DNA from: CAXXOK01 sp964497495
GTDB taxonomy: Bacteria; Bacillota; Clostridia; Christensenellales; Aristaeellaceae
Reading direction: 5' to 3'
Assembly (NCBI GenBank): GCA_964497495.1
Contig: CAZCCZ010000026.1
Location: forward strand, 1-45,164
DNA length: 45,164 bases
Part shown: positions 31,972 through 40,532 of the stretch, one piece after another
Position numbering within the stretch: position 1 is the first letter of the stretch
How the letters are laid out: the number at the start of each line of letters is the position of its first letter
The notes under the pieces: generated by a model
Told to the model about the DNA's origin: nothing
The model's input: the letters and a program-made list of their open reading frames with translations, nothing else
Databases searched by the model: none
Translations under genes and position numbers: made by a program

Positions 31972-32673
31972 ATGACGGAAGTTGCGAATACCCCGATCAG
32001 AAGGTCGTCAACCGCTTCGGCAGCGAAAAGAAAAAAGAAGAAGAACCAGTTGCCGATCGGCATCCTCGTATTGCTGGGCATCGTGGGCATCGGTTTCCTG
32101 CTGAGCCTTCGCTCCACCGACGTGGCGATTTTCTGGATGTTCGGCGCCAGTTTCGGCTTCATTCTGCAGAAGTCACGCTTTTGCTTCACGGCCTCGCTGC
32201 GCGACCCCTGTATCACCGGCAGCACGTCCATTACCAAGGCGGTGCTGATCGCCTTCGCGCTGACGTCCATCGGCTTTACAGCCATTAAATACAGCGCCTT
32301 CGCCTCCGGCCAGCCGATTCCCGGGCAAAGCTACGTGATGCCGGTGAGCCTGGCCACGGCGGTGGGCGGCATCCTGTTCGGCATCGGAATGGTCATCGCG
32401 GGCGGCTGCGCCTCCGGCACGCTGATGCGCGTGGGCGAAGGCTTCGCCATGCAGATGCTGGCGCTGGTGTTCTTTGTGATCGGTTCGCTGTGGGGCGCGC
32501 ACGACATGGGCTGGTGGGACCTGAACGTCATCGCGGGCGCTCCGCGTATTTTCCTGCCGGACGTGTTCGGTTGGCTGGGCGCCATCGTGATCCAGCTGCT
32601 GATCATCGGTTGCCTGTACGTGGCGGCGGATCTGTGGGAAAGAAAGAAAATGGGTATCAAGGACGAGGAATAG
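31972..32673 (+). CDS. YeeE/YedE-family sulfur transporter subunit (half-size), first copy
   Basis: This 233-residue membrane protein has a basic N-terminal tail (KRKKKKN) and about five to six membrane helices. It contains the YeeE/YedE (sulfur transport) signatures: QKSRFCFTASLRDPC in the first half and the GGC motif IAGGCASGTLMRVGEG in the second. In TsuA/YeeE, conserved cysteines of this type pass thiosulfate through the membrane. Full-length TsuA has about 350 residues, so this is a half-size subunit. ATG 31972 follows GGGAGG. With the second half-size protein at 33043 it could form a complete transporter. Related YedE proteins are also linked to selenium, so the substrate could be thiosulfate, another sulfane species or selenium. 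Confidence 0.9.
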   Translation: MTEVANTPIRRSSTASAAKRKKKKNQLPIGILVLLGIVGIGFLLSLRSTDVAIFWMFGASFGFILQKSRFCFTASLRDPCITGSTSITKAVLIAFALTSIGFTAIKYSAFASGQPIPGQSYVMPVSLATAVGGILFGIGMVIAGGCASGTLMRVGEGFAMQMLALVFFVIGSLWGAHDMGWWDLNVIAGAPRIFLPDVFGWLGAIVIQLLIIGCLYVAADLWERKKMGIKDEE

Positions 32674-32725
32674 CCTTGTGCCGAACGGCATAAGGTTTCC
32701 CAATACAGTTTAGGAGGAAACGACA

Positions 32726-32947
32726 ATGGCGGAATACGAATTGGATTGCCTGGGCGAGGCTTGCCCGGTGCCCCTGATGAAGACCGAGAAGAAGATGGCA
32801 ACCCTTAGCAAGGGCGACGTGCTGGTGGTGCATATCGACCACAGCTGCGCCATGAAAAACGTTCCCGAATGGGCCCGCACGCAGGGCTTCAACGTGGAAG
32901 TGGAAGAAGTGGACGACGGCGAATGGGACGTCATCATCGAGAAGTAA
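32726..32947 (+). CDS. TusA/TsuB-like sulfur-carrier protein
   Basis: This 73-residue TusA-family protein has the motif CPVP at residues 13-16 (LDCLGEACPVPLMKTEKK) and a second cysteine in DHSCAM. In the TsuA-TsuB thiosulfate system the TusA-like partner accepts sulfur from the transporter at the inner membrane face. Its position between two YeeE-like subunits supports that role. AGGAGG is seen before ATG 32726. Confidence 0.93.
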   Translation: MAEYELDCLGEACPVPLMKTEKKMATLSKGDVLVVHIDHSCAMKNVPEWARTQGFNVEVEEVDDGEWDVIIEK

Positions 32948-33042
32948 CACGGTTTCCGTCTCCGTAAAAGAGGCGGAACCGCACCCCTTCTCCCCCGCGC
33001 CGTATTGCGGGCGCGACCCCATGAAAGGCAGGTTGTTCGACC

Positions 33043-33591
33043 TTGAAGCAGCTATGGGAGAAGATCAGCAAGAACCGTTATTATGTGGCGGTTTTTAAAA
33101 ACCCCTTTACCTACGTCACCGGCGCGGTGCTGCTGTCCATCACGCAGATCGCCCTGTTCGCCTATTCCGGCAATCCCTGGGGCGTATCCGGCACGATGGC
33201 GAACTGGGGCGCGTGGCTGTACCAGCTCTTCGGCGGCAGCGTGGAGAAGTGGTATTACTTCTCCTCTTCCGGCGCGCAGGCCACGCTGAACGCGGGAATC
33301 CTGAGCCACACCGGAACGATGCTCAACGTGGGGCTGATCGCGGGCGCGTTGCTGGCTACGCTGCTGGCGTCCCAGTTCAAGTTCAAGAAAATCAAATCGC
33401 TCAAGCAGGTCGTCGCCGCGGTACTCGGCGGATTGCTCATGGGTTACGGCGCCCGTTTGGCCGGCGGTTGCAACATCGGCGCCCTGTACAGCGGCATCGC
33501 CTCCCTGTCCCTTTCGGGCTGGGTGTTCGCGGTGTTCCTGCTGGCGGGCGCGTTTATCGGCAGCAAGCTGCTGGCGAAATTCTTTATGTAA
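33043..33591 (+). CDS. YeeE/YedE-family sulfur transporter subunit (half-size), second copy
   Basis: This 182-residue membrane protein has about four to five helices. The conserved cysteine motif is LAGGCNIGALYSGIAS (about residue 143), matching the GGCxxG signature of YeeE-family transporters. The start is taken as TTG 33043, after AGGCAGG; another codon choice would lose the first amphipathic helix. It lies about 95 bp after the TusA-like gene and 15 bp before the flavoprotein gene. The two half-size proteins differ enough to be complementary halves rather than duplicates. Confidence 0.87.
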   Translation: MKQLWEKISKNRYYVAVFKNPFTYVTGAVLLSITQIALFAYSGNPWGVSGTMANWGAWLYQLFGGSVEKWYYFSSSGAQATLNAGILSHTGTMLNVGLIAGALLATLLASQFKFKKIKSLKQVVAAVLGGLLMGYGARLAGGCNIGALYSGIASLSLSGWVFAVFLLAGAFIGSKLLAKFFM

Positions 33592-33606
33592 GAAGGAACG
33601 GGTAAA

Positions 33607-34830
33607 ATGGAGAAGAAAATCGAGCAATACGACGTCGTTATCATCGGCGGCGGCGCGGCGGGCATGACCGCTGGCATCTACTGCGGCCGCGCGAAGCTCA
33701 AGACCCTGATTATCGAAAAAGCGCTGGTGGGCGGCCTGGCCACCTACACCAACGAGATCGAGAACTACCCTGGCTTCCCGGAAGGGGAAACCGGCTTTGG
33801 GCTGATGGAGCTTTTCCATAAGCAGGCCAAGAAGTTCGGCGTTCAGTTCAAGCTCACCGACGTGCGCGCCGTGAAGCTGGAAGGCAAGGACAAGGTGGTG
33901 GAAACGTTCCGCAACGAGTTCCACTGCAAGGTCGTCATCATCGCTTCCGGCGGCAAACCGCGCCTCACCGGGGCGGTCAACGAGGGAAAATACCTGTACG
34001 ACAAGGGCATTTCCTTCTGCGCCACGTGCGACGCCGCGGCCAACACCGGCAAGACCGTCATGGTCATCGGCAGCGGGGACGCCGCCGTGGAAGAAGGCAT
34101 GTTCCTCACCAGGTTCGCCAACAAGGTGATCGTTTCCGTGCTGCACGACGAAGGCGTGATGGACTGCAACGAGATCGCCAAGGGCGAAGCCATGCAGAAC
34201 GAAAAGATGGAGTTCCTCTGGAACACCACCGTGGCGGAGTTCAAGGGCGACGACCACCTGCGCGCCGTGGCGCTGAAAAACGCCAAGACCGGGGAGATTA
34301 CGGACGTGCCGGTGGACACGTGCTTCATCTTTATCGGCTATCTGCCCAACACCGAGCTTTTCCGCGACATGATCGACATGACGCGCGGCGGATACGTGAT
34401 CACCAACGAGCGGATGGAAACGAAGATTCCCGGCGTATTCTGCGCGGGCGACGTGCGGGATAAGTTCCTGAAACAGGTGGCTACCGCCGTGGGCGACGGC
34501 GCCGTGGCGGGTTACGCTGCGGAGAAGTACATCGCGGAAAGCGAAATGTTCGAAAACCAGATCATGGGCGAAACGCCCCGCATCGTATGCGTGTACAACG
34601 CCGCCTCCGCGGACGACCGCAAAGTGGTGGAAACGATGGAGCAGTACGCGCAGTGCCACTGCGACCTGCAACTGATCAAGGCGGACGTGTACAAGTCCAA
34701 CGGCATCGCACAGCGGCTGGACGTAAGCCAGACCCCGTGCGTTACCTACATCAAGGGCAACAAAGTCGTGGGCTGCGTATCCTGCGGCGAGATCAACCCG
34801 GACGCGGTCGACGCGCTGGTGAAAGGCTGA
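33607..34830 (+). CDS. Thioredoxin-reductase-like flavoprotein fused to a thioredoxin-like domain
   Basis: This 407-residue cytosolic oxidoreductase has a TrxB-like part (residues 1-310) with an FAD-binding GGGAAGMTAG near the N terminus, redox-active CATC in SFCATCDAA (about residues 138-144), an NADPH-type nucleotide motif VIGSGDAAVEEG, and the FAD-closing FCAGDVRDK. A C-terminal region (about 318-405) looks like a thioredoxin fold, with the cis-proline segment SQTPCVTYIKGNKVVG. The CxxC that should follow the first strand is missing (VYNAASADD); instead CHC and CVSC occur elsewhere. Standard TrxB has about 310-320 residues, so the extension is real. It ends the YeeE-TusA operon, so it could reduce the sulfur species delivered by the carrier. 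Confidence 0.9.
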   Translation: MEKKIEQYDVVIIGGGAAGMTAGIYCGRAKLKTLIIEKALVGGLATYTNEIENYPGFPEGETGFGLMELFHKQAKKFGVQFKLTDVRAVKLEGKDKVVETFRNEFHCKVVIIASGGKPRLTGAVNEGKYLYDKGISFCATCDAAANTGKTVMVIGSGDAAVEEGMFLTRFANKVIVSVLHDEGVMDCNEIAKGEAMQNEKMEFLWNTTVAEFKGDDHLRAVALKNAKTGEITDVPVDTCFIFIGYLPNTELFRDMIDMTRGGYVITNERMETKIPGVFCAGDVRDKFLKQVATAVGDGAVAGYAAEKYIAESEMFENQIMGETPRIVCVYNAASADDRKVVETMEQYAQCHCDLQLIKADVYKSNGIAQRLDVSQTPCVTYIKGNKVVGCVSCGEINPDAVDALVKG

Positions 34831-34844
34831 CCGGTTCCCGTGAA

Positions 34845-34871
34845 CGCCCGGCGGAACAACCGGGCGCTTTT
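34845..34871 (+). terminator. Terminator after the flavoprotein gene
   Basis: CGCCCGG (34845-34851) pairs with CCGGGCG (34860-34866) over an 8-base loop, followed by CTTTTC. It is short but well placed. Some read-through into the gene at 34904 is possible. Confidence 0.6.
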
Positions 34872-34903
34872 CAACCGGACAACGAAGGACAGGAGGGGAT
34901 AGC

Positions 34904-35347
34904 ATGCAACAGACCATCGACAACGTCCTGTACGACACCGAGACGGCGAAACCCCTGGGCAACTGGCAGCGCGGTTACAGTTCCGAACGCGGGTATATCT
35001 CCGAAACCCTGTACATCACGGAAGGCGGGCACTATTTCCTGCACGGCGAGGGCGGGCCGCGTTCCCGCTGGGCCCAGCGCGTAGGCCCCAACACGTGGGG
35101 GTACGGCGAGCGAATCCTCCCCTTCTCCACTGAGGAAGCCAACGGGTGGGCGGAAAACCACCTGACGGAAGCCGCCTTCTACACGGCGCTTAAGGAAGTG
35201 ACCTACCAGGGCTGCATGACGCCGATGATAATCCGCCTGCAATGCACCGTAGCCGAGAAGCTGCGCAAGACCGCGGAGGCGCAGGGACGCAAGGCCGCCG
35301 AGCTGGCGGAGGAGATGATCTGCCAGGCGCTGGAGGACATTACCTGA
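34904..35347 (+). CDS. Hypothetical protein with ribbon-helix-helix-like C terminus
   Basis: This 147-residue protein is one I cannot name. The N-terminal 75 residues contain ETLYITEGGHYFLHGEGG then PNTWGYGERILPFSTEEANGWAEN, a pattern I associate with small uncharacterised Bacillota proteins. The C-terminal 45 residues (MIIRLQCTVAEKLRKTAEA then KAAELAEEMICQALEDI) look like a strand followed by two helices, as in ribbon-helix-helix DNA-binding proteins and antitoxins. AGGAGGGG lies before ATG 34904. No toxin-like partner is adjacent. It could regulate the upstream sulfur operon or act as a lone regulator. Confidence 0.7.
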   Translation: MQQTIDNVLYDTETAKPLGNWQRGYSSERGYISETLYITEGGHYFLHGEGGPRSRWAQRVGPNTWGYGERILPFSTEEANGWAENHLTEAAFYTALKEVTYQGCMTPMIIRLQCTVAEKLRKTAEAQGRKAAELAEEMICQALEDIT

Positions 35348-35390
35348 CGTTCCGCCTTCGGCAGAAAACGGAAACATGTGCCAAGCAATG

Positions 35391-35421
35391 CGCCCCGTAC
35401 GCAATTATCGCGTACGGGGCG
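35391..35421 (+). terminator. Terminator-like hairpin after the hypothetical gene
   Basis: A perfect 12-bp stem CGCCCCGTACGC/GCGTACGGGGCG has a 7-base loop. The following TCGTTTACGTTTCG is only modestly T-rich. The near-symmetric stem could act in both directions. Confidence 0.65.
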
Positions 35422-35454
35422 TCGTTTACGTTTCGTTTGTTTCCCAACGACAGG

Positions 35455-35613
35455 TCAGCCGTTGCCGCCGGTGAGCACATCGAAGGACAGCGCTTCTTCC
35501 GTTTTACCGTCCAGCTTGACGACGCATTCGTTTTCCACTCCATCCAGCGTTACGTCGATGCTGATGCCCCACAACGTATATCCGAAACGTTCTTCATGAA
35601 TAGTACGTAAACT
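35455..35613 (-). pseudogene. Small coding remnant or short protein, 52 codons
   Basis: On the minus strand an open frame between two stops reads with protein-like composition: ERFGYTLWGISIDVTLDGVE then KLDGKTEEALSFDVLTGG. Alternating hydrophobic and polar residues suggest beta strands. It has no ATG or GTG start with a ribosome site at its 5' end, which is AT-rich, so it may be the 3' end of a broken gene. I do not recognise a family with confidence; small Clostridia proteins of unknown function are possible relatives. The rest of the 384-bp gap between 35348 and 35731 holds two hairpins and nothing else I can name. Confidence 0.4.
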
Positions 35614-35655
35614 TTACGCGGAGAATTATTTTTAGAAAATATACGCAAACAGAGA

Positions 35656-35683
35656 AAGAGCCTGTCCTTTCGGAGCGGCTCTT
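35656..35683 (-). terminator. Terminator of the glycoside hydrolase operon
   Basis: AAGAGCC and GGCTCTT form a 7-bp stem around a 14-base loop. On the minus strand it is followed by TCTCTGTTTGCG. It lies about 50 bp past the beta-mannosidase stop. Confidence 0.6.
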
Positions 35684-35731
35684 ACCTGCCGACGGAGTTA
35701 AAACCTTATACTCCGGCTGTTAATCGCACTT

Positions 35732-38179
35732 TTACCGGCCGAGTTCCGCAACGCTCGTTACGGTCAGGTGTCCCGTCAGGTCCTCCCTGTTCACGCCCCG
35801 TGCGACGACCGTCCTGCTTTCGCCCGGCATCAGAAAGAAACCGTTGTCGCTGAATTCACATTCCGCCCCATATGTTTCCAACCATACGCCCCAGGCGAAA
35901 ACATCGCTGGTCAGCGTAACGGCGCAGTCCTCGCCCTTCTGTGCAACGTTCATTTCGATGTGAGGTTTTGAAAAGGCGAAGAATTTCGGCGGGGAGAACA
36001 GTTCACAGTTCTCCGATGCGGTTTCGCCCCGTCCGTCGCGCAGGGTGAGCACGGCGGCAAGGCCGTCCTCCGGATGCAGACCGCCCTTTTCGGGCATAAA
36101 ATCCTCATCCGCTATCCATACGGCCGTCAGCGCGGGCACTTCGGCGGGGATTCCCCGGGCGGTAATCACCCGACCGCGCGCGTCGATCAGCCGAAGCAGC
36201 ACGTTGCCGGAAAAAGGCGAAAGCGTATCGTTGACGACGTTTACGCGGATGCGGAACCCTTCGCGCTCGCAGCTGACCAGCACCGGCGCGAAGAACCTCC
36301 CTGCGGCATACTGAAGCTGTTTCCAGCGGCCGAAGGAATCCACGCTGGCCCAGCTGCACACGGGCCAGCAATCGTTCAGTTGCCAGTAGATCGCGCCCAT
36401 GCACCGCCCGCGGTTCCTGCGCCAGTGCTCCACGCCCGCGCGCATCGCTTCCGCCTGCAACAGCTGCGACGCGTACAGAAGGTGCCGAAACGATAGCGGG
36501 TATCGGTAATTCTGCGCAAGATAATACAGGATTTTTCCGTTCCCGCCAACGCATTTCTGGTGGCTTTCCATCACGCGGGAGAACACGTTGCGGTCTTCCG
36601 GCCGGGTAAAGCTTTCCACCGTTCTCATGCACGGGAAAGACTCGAAGCCGAACTCGCTGCAGAAACGGGGATACTTGCCGCGGTACGCTTCGAAGGGCTT
36701 AAGGCCGTGCCAGACGTCCCAGCAATGCACGTCGCCCCGGTCGTAACCGTTGGGATCGTCGAAGCATCCGCCGGAGGACGGGGAGGACGGCCAGTAATCA
36801 ATCTGCGGGGCCAGCGCGGCACATTCCTTTTTCAGCACGTATTCGAACTGCTTAATGTAATCCGCCCGCAACGCCGGGCTGTGGCCGACCACGGCGGGCC
36901 AGTCGCACCAGCCGGATTCCATCTCGTTGTTCCCGCAGATCAGCCCGATGCAGGCATGGTGGCGGATTCTCAGCAGGTTGTCGCGGGTTTCCGCGACGAT
37001 GTTGCGCTCGAACGAGTCCGTCATCTTGTAAATGTTGCAGGCGTACATCAGATCCAGCCATACGATCAGGCCCAGCTCGTCGCAAACGTCCAGAAACCAA
37101 TCCTCGGGGTAGTAGCCGCCGCCCCAGACACGAACGGTGTTGAAATTGCATTTCGCGCAGTCTTCCAGCAGCCGGCGCGTCCGTTCCGGCGACGTGCGGC
37201 CCGTTAGGTTATCCTCCGGGATATAGTCCGCGCCCATGGAAAACAGGCGGCGACCGTTTACCTTAAGACAAAATTCTTCACCGTATTTATCCGGCTCGCG
37301 GGAAATGGAGATCGTTCGCAGCCCGATACGGCGAACGGCGGTATCCGCTACGACGCCGTTCTCGTTCATACAGGCGACTTCCAGCGTGTACAGCGGATGT
37401 TCGCCCCACCCGTTGGGCTGCCAGAGCCGCGGGTGTTCCACCGTCAGCTCCAGCGAGTCGCCTTCTGCCTGTTCTTCCAGCCGTGTTCCGTCCGGCCCGG
37501 CCAGTGTCGCACGAATCGCGGCGGGCACTCCCCCGTCGGTTCGCGTGCACACGCGGAGCCGCACACGATCCGCCTCGTGCGTTTGCAATATCTCCACGCT
37601 TTCGATGCGCGGGCCGTCGTACCCTTCCAGGGCGCAGGGGCGCCAGATGCCCGCGTCCGGCAACTGGGGACCCCAGTCCCAGCCGAACATGTAATGGGCT
37701 TTGCGCAGGAACGAAGTGCCTTTCACGCTGCCGGAACCGTCGTAGGTCACGTCCGGGTTTACCTTCGCGGCCTCGGCGATGAACCGGTTCGGGGAACGCA
37801 ACAGCACGCGAAGGGCGTTCCCTTCCGGCTTCAGGCGCGCCTTCACGTCAACGCGCCAGGTGCGGTGCATATTGTCCGCCGAAAGCACCGTTTCCCCGTT
37901 GAGCGTCACCTCGGCCAGCGTATCCAACCCGTAAAAAACAAGGTCGATCCTTCGGTGCGCCAGAAAGGCTTCCGGTACGGCGAAGTTCAAAGCATACTCG
38001 TAATCCCGGTCGAACAGCCGCAACGCCGCGTACTCGTTTTCGCGGTCGAACGGATCGTCGATCAAGCCGGCGTTCAGCAGGTCGCCCAACACCGAGCCCG
38101 GCACCCGTGCCGGGATATTCCGCACGCCCGCCGCCTCTTTCAATATCCAGGCGCCGCAAAGACTTACGGTTTCCTTCAT
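35732..38179 (-). CDS. GH2 beta-mannosidase
   Basis: This 815-residue enzyme has no signal peptide and is thus cytosolic. The GH2 layout is a sugar-binding domain (residues 1-175, with SFLRKAHYMFGWDWGPQLPD, typical of beta-mannosidases), an Ig-like domain, and a TIM barrel (about 280-580). Catalytic residues are the acid/base glutamate in CGNNEMESGW (about residue 416) and the nucleophile glutamate in SEFGFESFP (about residue 510). Further Ig-like domains end the protein. ATG 38179 follows GAAGGACGG; an upstream in-frame codon at 38233 is less likely. Length is normal for the family (800-860). It is the last gene of the Opp-GH3-GH2 operon and should release mannose from the non-reducing end of imported oligosaccharides. 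Confidence 0.94.
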   Translation of the reverse strand: MKETVSLCGAWILKEAAGVRNIPARVPGSVLGDLLNAGLIDDPFDRENEYAALRLFDRDYEYALNFAVPEAFLAHRRIDLVFYGLDTLAEVTLNGETVLSADNMHRTWRVDVKARLKPEGNALRVLLRSPNRFIAEAAKVNPDVTYDGSGSVKGTSFLRKAHYMFGWDWGPQLPDAGIWRPCALEGYDGPRIESVEILQTHEADRVRLRVCTRTDGGVPAAIRATLAGPDGTRLEEQAEGDSLELTVEHPRLWQPNGWGEHPLYTLEVACMNENGVVADTAVRRIGLRTISISREPDKYGEEFCLKVNGRRLFSMGADYIPEDNLTGRTSPERTRRLLEDCAKCNFNTVRVWGGGYYPEDWFLDVCDELGLIVWLDLMYACNIYKMTDSFERNIVAETRDNLLRIRHHACIGLICGNNEMESGWCDWPAVVGHSPALRADYIKQFEYVLKKECAALAPQIDYWPSSPSSGGCFDDPNGYDRGDVHCWDVWHGLKPFEAYRGKYPRFCSEFGFESFPCMRTVESFTRPEDRNVFSRVMESHQKCVGGNGKILYYLAQNYRYPLSFRHLLYASQLLQAEAMRAGVEHWRRNRGRCMGAIYWQLNDCWPVCSWASVDSFGRWKQLQYAAGRFFAPVLVSCEREGFRIRVNVVNDTLSPFSGNVLLRLIDARGRVITARGIPAEVPALTAVWIADEDFMPEKGGLHPEDGLAAVLTLRDGRGETASENCELFSPPKFFAFSKPHIEMNVAQKGEDCAVTLTSDVFAWGVWLETYGAECEFSDNGFFLMPGESRTVVARGVNREDLTGHLTVTSVAELGR

Positions 38180-38241
38180 ATTTTTCCGTCCTTCGCGGCC
38201 CGCGGCGCGAAACGTTTGTCGCGCCGCGGGCACGGTTTCCG

Positions 38242-40503
38242 TCAGGTGGCTTCGTTCATCCTGCGCACCAGATCCGTCAGGTCGTCGTAGGTGATCTTGC
38301 CGTTGGCGAAGCTCATCATACTACGAAGCGGCGTGAAGCCCAGCAGAGCCTGCATCATATCGTCCGTTACCGCGCTGTCGACGCCCTCCGCGCTGCCCTG
38401 GCTGGACATAAAGAGATCGAGCATGGGCTGCAGCAACGCCGCGTATTTCGGATTTGCCAAAAGATCCGTGAAGATGGAATTCAGCGTGACCTTTTCGGGA
38501 AGCCGCGCGGTGGAAGTAACCGCAACGTCCTCGCTCAGAATGATATCGCGGCTGGATTTGCAGATTTGGATTCTGTACGTGCCGGTTTCCACGTGCCAGT
38601 CATGCATCTGCGTGTTCCAATACGCGAAAGCGCGTTTGGAAAGCGTGAAGCGGACGGTTTTGGTTTCGCCCGGTGCGAGCTCCACCTTTTCGAAGCCTTT
38701 CAGTTCCCGCACGGGGCGGATCACCGTGCCCTTGTGGTTGGCCACGTAAAGCTGCACTACTTCCTTGCCCGCCACGGAGCCCGTGTTGGTCACGTCCACG
38801 GAAACGTCCAGCCGGTCGGTATCCTTAATCTCTTTTGCGCTCAGCGTCAGCCGGTCATAGGTGAATTCGGTATAGCTAAGGCCGTAACCGAAGGGGAACA
38901 GCACGGGCATGTGCTTCTTATCGTACCAGCGGTAACCCACGAACACGCCTTCGCGGTATTCCGCCGTATCCTTCTCGCCGCCGAACCACGGATAGGAGGA
39001 ATTGTCCTTCAGGCAGGCGGGGAAGCTTTCCGGCAGACGGCCGCTGGGGTTCACCCGGCCGAACAGCACGTCCGCCACAGCGCCGCCCACGGCCTGCCCG
39101 CCCAGATAGGCTTCCAGCACGGCCGCCGCGTCGTCCAGCCACGGCATCTCGATGGGCGCGCCGTTGTGCAGAACCACCACCGTGTTCGGGTTGACCGCGC
39201 AGACGCGCTCGATCAGTTCTTCCTGACACTTGGGCATACGCATGTGCGTGCGGTCGTACCCTTCGCTTTCGTAACGGTCGGGCAGACCCGCAAAAATCAC
39301 AGCCACTTCGGCGTCCTGCGCCGCTTTCTCCGCTTCCGCGATCAGATCCTCGTTCACGTCGTCTTTTTCAATCGCGTAGCCGTCCGCGTAGGTGACACCG
39401 GGCAGCGCGCCCAGAACGTCCCACGCGCAGGTTACCTGATCGAAGTTGATATGGGAGCTTCCGCCGCCCTGGAAACGCGGCTGTTTGGCGAACCTGCCGA
39501 TTACGGCTATTTTCTGACCTTCGTTGAGCGGCAGCAGGTAATTATCGTTTTTCAGCAGCACCATGCACTCCGCCGCCAGCTTGCGCGCCAACTCGTGCTG
39601 TGCTTGCTTGTCCCAGAGGGTGTTGTGCTTTGCGTGCTCCAGATACCGCTGGTTGACGGACAGGATACGCTCGCAGCAAAGGTCCACCAGTTTCTCGTCC
39701 AGCCGGCCTTCCCGCACGGCCTGAACGACGCGCTTGTCGTTTTCTCCGCCGGAAGCGGGCATTTCCAGATCCAGCCCGGCCTTCACGCCTTCCACACGGT
39801 CGTCCGTCGCGCCCCAGTCGCTCATCACATAGCCGTCGAAGCCCCATTCGTCGCGCAGCAGTTCGGTGAGCAGCCAACGGTTTTCAGAGGCGTACGTGCC
39901 GTTGATCAGGTTATAGCTGCACATGACCGTCCACGGCTTCGCGCGCTTTACGGCGGTTTCAAAGGCGGGCAGATAAATTTCCCGAAGGGTGCGCTCGTCC
40001 ACCACGCTGTCGCTGCTCATGCGGCGGTATTCCTGGCTGTTGCAGGCGAAATGCTTGATACTGGTGCCAACGCCCCGGCTCTGCACGCCCTGAATGAAGC
40101 TCGCGGCCGCTTCCCCCGCCAGATAGGGGTCCTCGCTGTAATACTCGAAGTTTCTGCCGCAAAGCGGGGAACGTTTGATGTTCACGGCGGGCCCAAGCAC
40201 GACGGATACCTTTTCGTGCTGGCAGGAATCGCCGATCGCCTCGCCGACGGTTTGAAGAAGGCCGCGGTCGAAGGAGGCGGCGGTGGCGCAGCCCGTGGGG
40301 AAGCATACCGCCCTGATGGCCTCGTTAACGTTCTCCGGGTCTGCGTGATCGTCCTGTTTGCGCAGCCCGTGCGGGCCGTCGCACACCATGCAGCTTTCCA
40401 CGCCCAGCCTTTTCACGGGTTTCGTATGCCAGAAATCCAGCCCGGAAAGAAGCCCGGCCTTTTCTTCCAAAGTCATTTGGCTTACCACGCGTTTCACGTC
40501 CAT
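38242..40503 (-). CDS. GH3 beta-glucosidase-type glycoside hydrolase
   Basis: This 753-residue cytosolic enzyme has a GH3 N-terminal TIM-like domain (about 1-290), with KHFACNSQE and the nucleophile aspartate in GYVMSDWGATDD (about residue 226). A GH3 C-terminal alpha/beta domain follows (about 320-530, including IAVIGRFAKQPRFQGGGSSH), then a fibronectin III-like domain (about 565-640, LDVSVDVTNTGSVAGKEVVQLY). A further 90-residue tail follows, rich in Met/Leu. ATG 40503 is preceded by AGAGGGA; the frame continues upstream but into the ABC ATPase. GH3 enzymes of this layout act on beta-glucosides or beta-xylosides. Next to a beta-mannosidase, cleavage of glucose from gluco-manno-oligosaccharides is plausible. 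Confidence 0.93.
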   Translation of the reverse strand: MDVKRVVSQMTLEEKAGLLSGLDFWHTKPVKRLGVESCMVCDGPHGLRKQDDHADPENVNEAIRAVCFPTGCATAASFDRGLLQTVGEAIGDSCQHEKVSVVLGPAVNIKRSPLCGRNFEYYSEDPYLAGEAAASFIQGVQSRGVGTSIKHFACNSQEYRRMSSDSVVDERTLREIYLPAFETAVKRAKPWTVMCSYNLINGTYASENRWLLTELLRDEWGFDGYVMSDWGATDDRVEGVKAGLDLEMPASGGENDKRVVQAVREGRLDEKLVDLCCERILSVNQRYLEHAKHNTLWDKQAQHELARKLAAECMVLLKNDNYLLPLNEGQKIAVIGRFAKQPRFQGGGSSHINFDQVTCAWDVLGALPGVTYADGYAIEKDDVNEDLIAEAEKAAQDAEVAVIFAGLPDRYESEGYDRTHMRMPKCQEELIERVCAVNPNTVVVLHNGAPIEMPWLDDAAAVLEAYLGGQAVGGAVADVLFGRVNPSGRLPESFPACLKDNSSYPWFGGEKDTAEYREGVFVGYRWYDKKHMPVLFPFGYGLSYTEFTYDRLTLSAKEIKDTDRLDVSVDVTNTGSVAGKEVVQLYVANHKGTVIRPVRELKGFEKVELAPGETKTVRFTLSKRAFAYWNTQMHDWHVETGTYRIQICKSSRDIILSEDVAVTSTARLPEKVTLNSIFTDLLANPKYAALLQPMLDLFMSSQGSAEGVDSAVTDDMMQALLGFTPLRSMMSFANGKITYDDLTDLVRRMNEAT

Positions 40504-40532
40504 AAGAGAATCCCTCTTTCGTAAAGATGTGA

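Noticed and set aside
32948..32990. Imperfect hairpin after the TusA-like gene at 32726
   Set aside because: The arms GGTTTCCGTCTC and GAGGCGGAACC pair with mismatches and no T-tract follows; the operon seems to continue into the next YeeE-like gene.
33052..34962. 636-codon minus-strand open frame opposite the YeeE-like and flavoprotein genes
   Set aside because: It spans several well-supported plus-strand genes and their intergenic gap with no family similarity.
38107..40524. 805-codon plus-strand open frame opposite the GH3 gene
   Set aside because: It is antisense to a glycosidase with catalytic residues in place; composition is typical of shadows.
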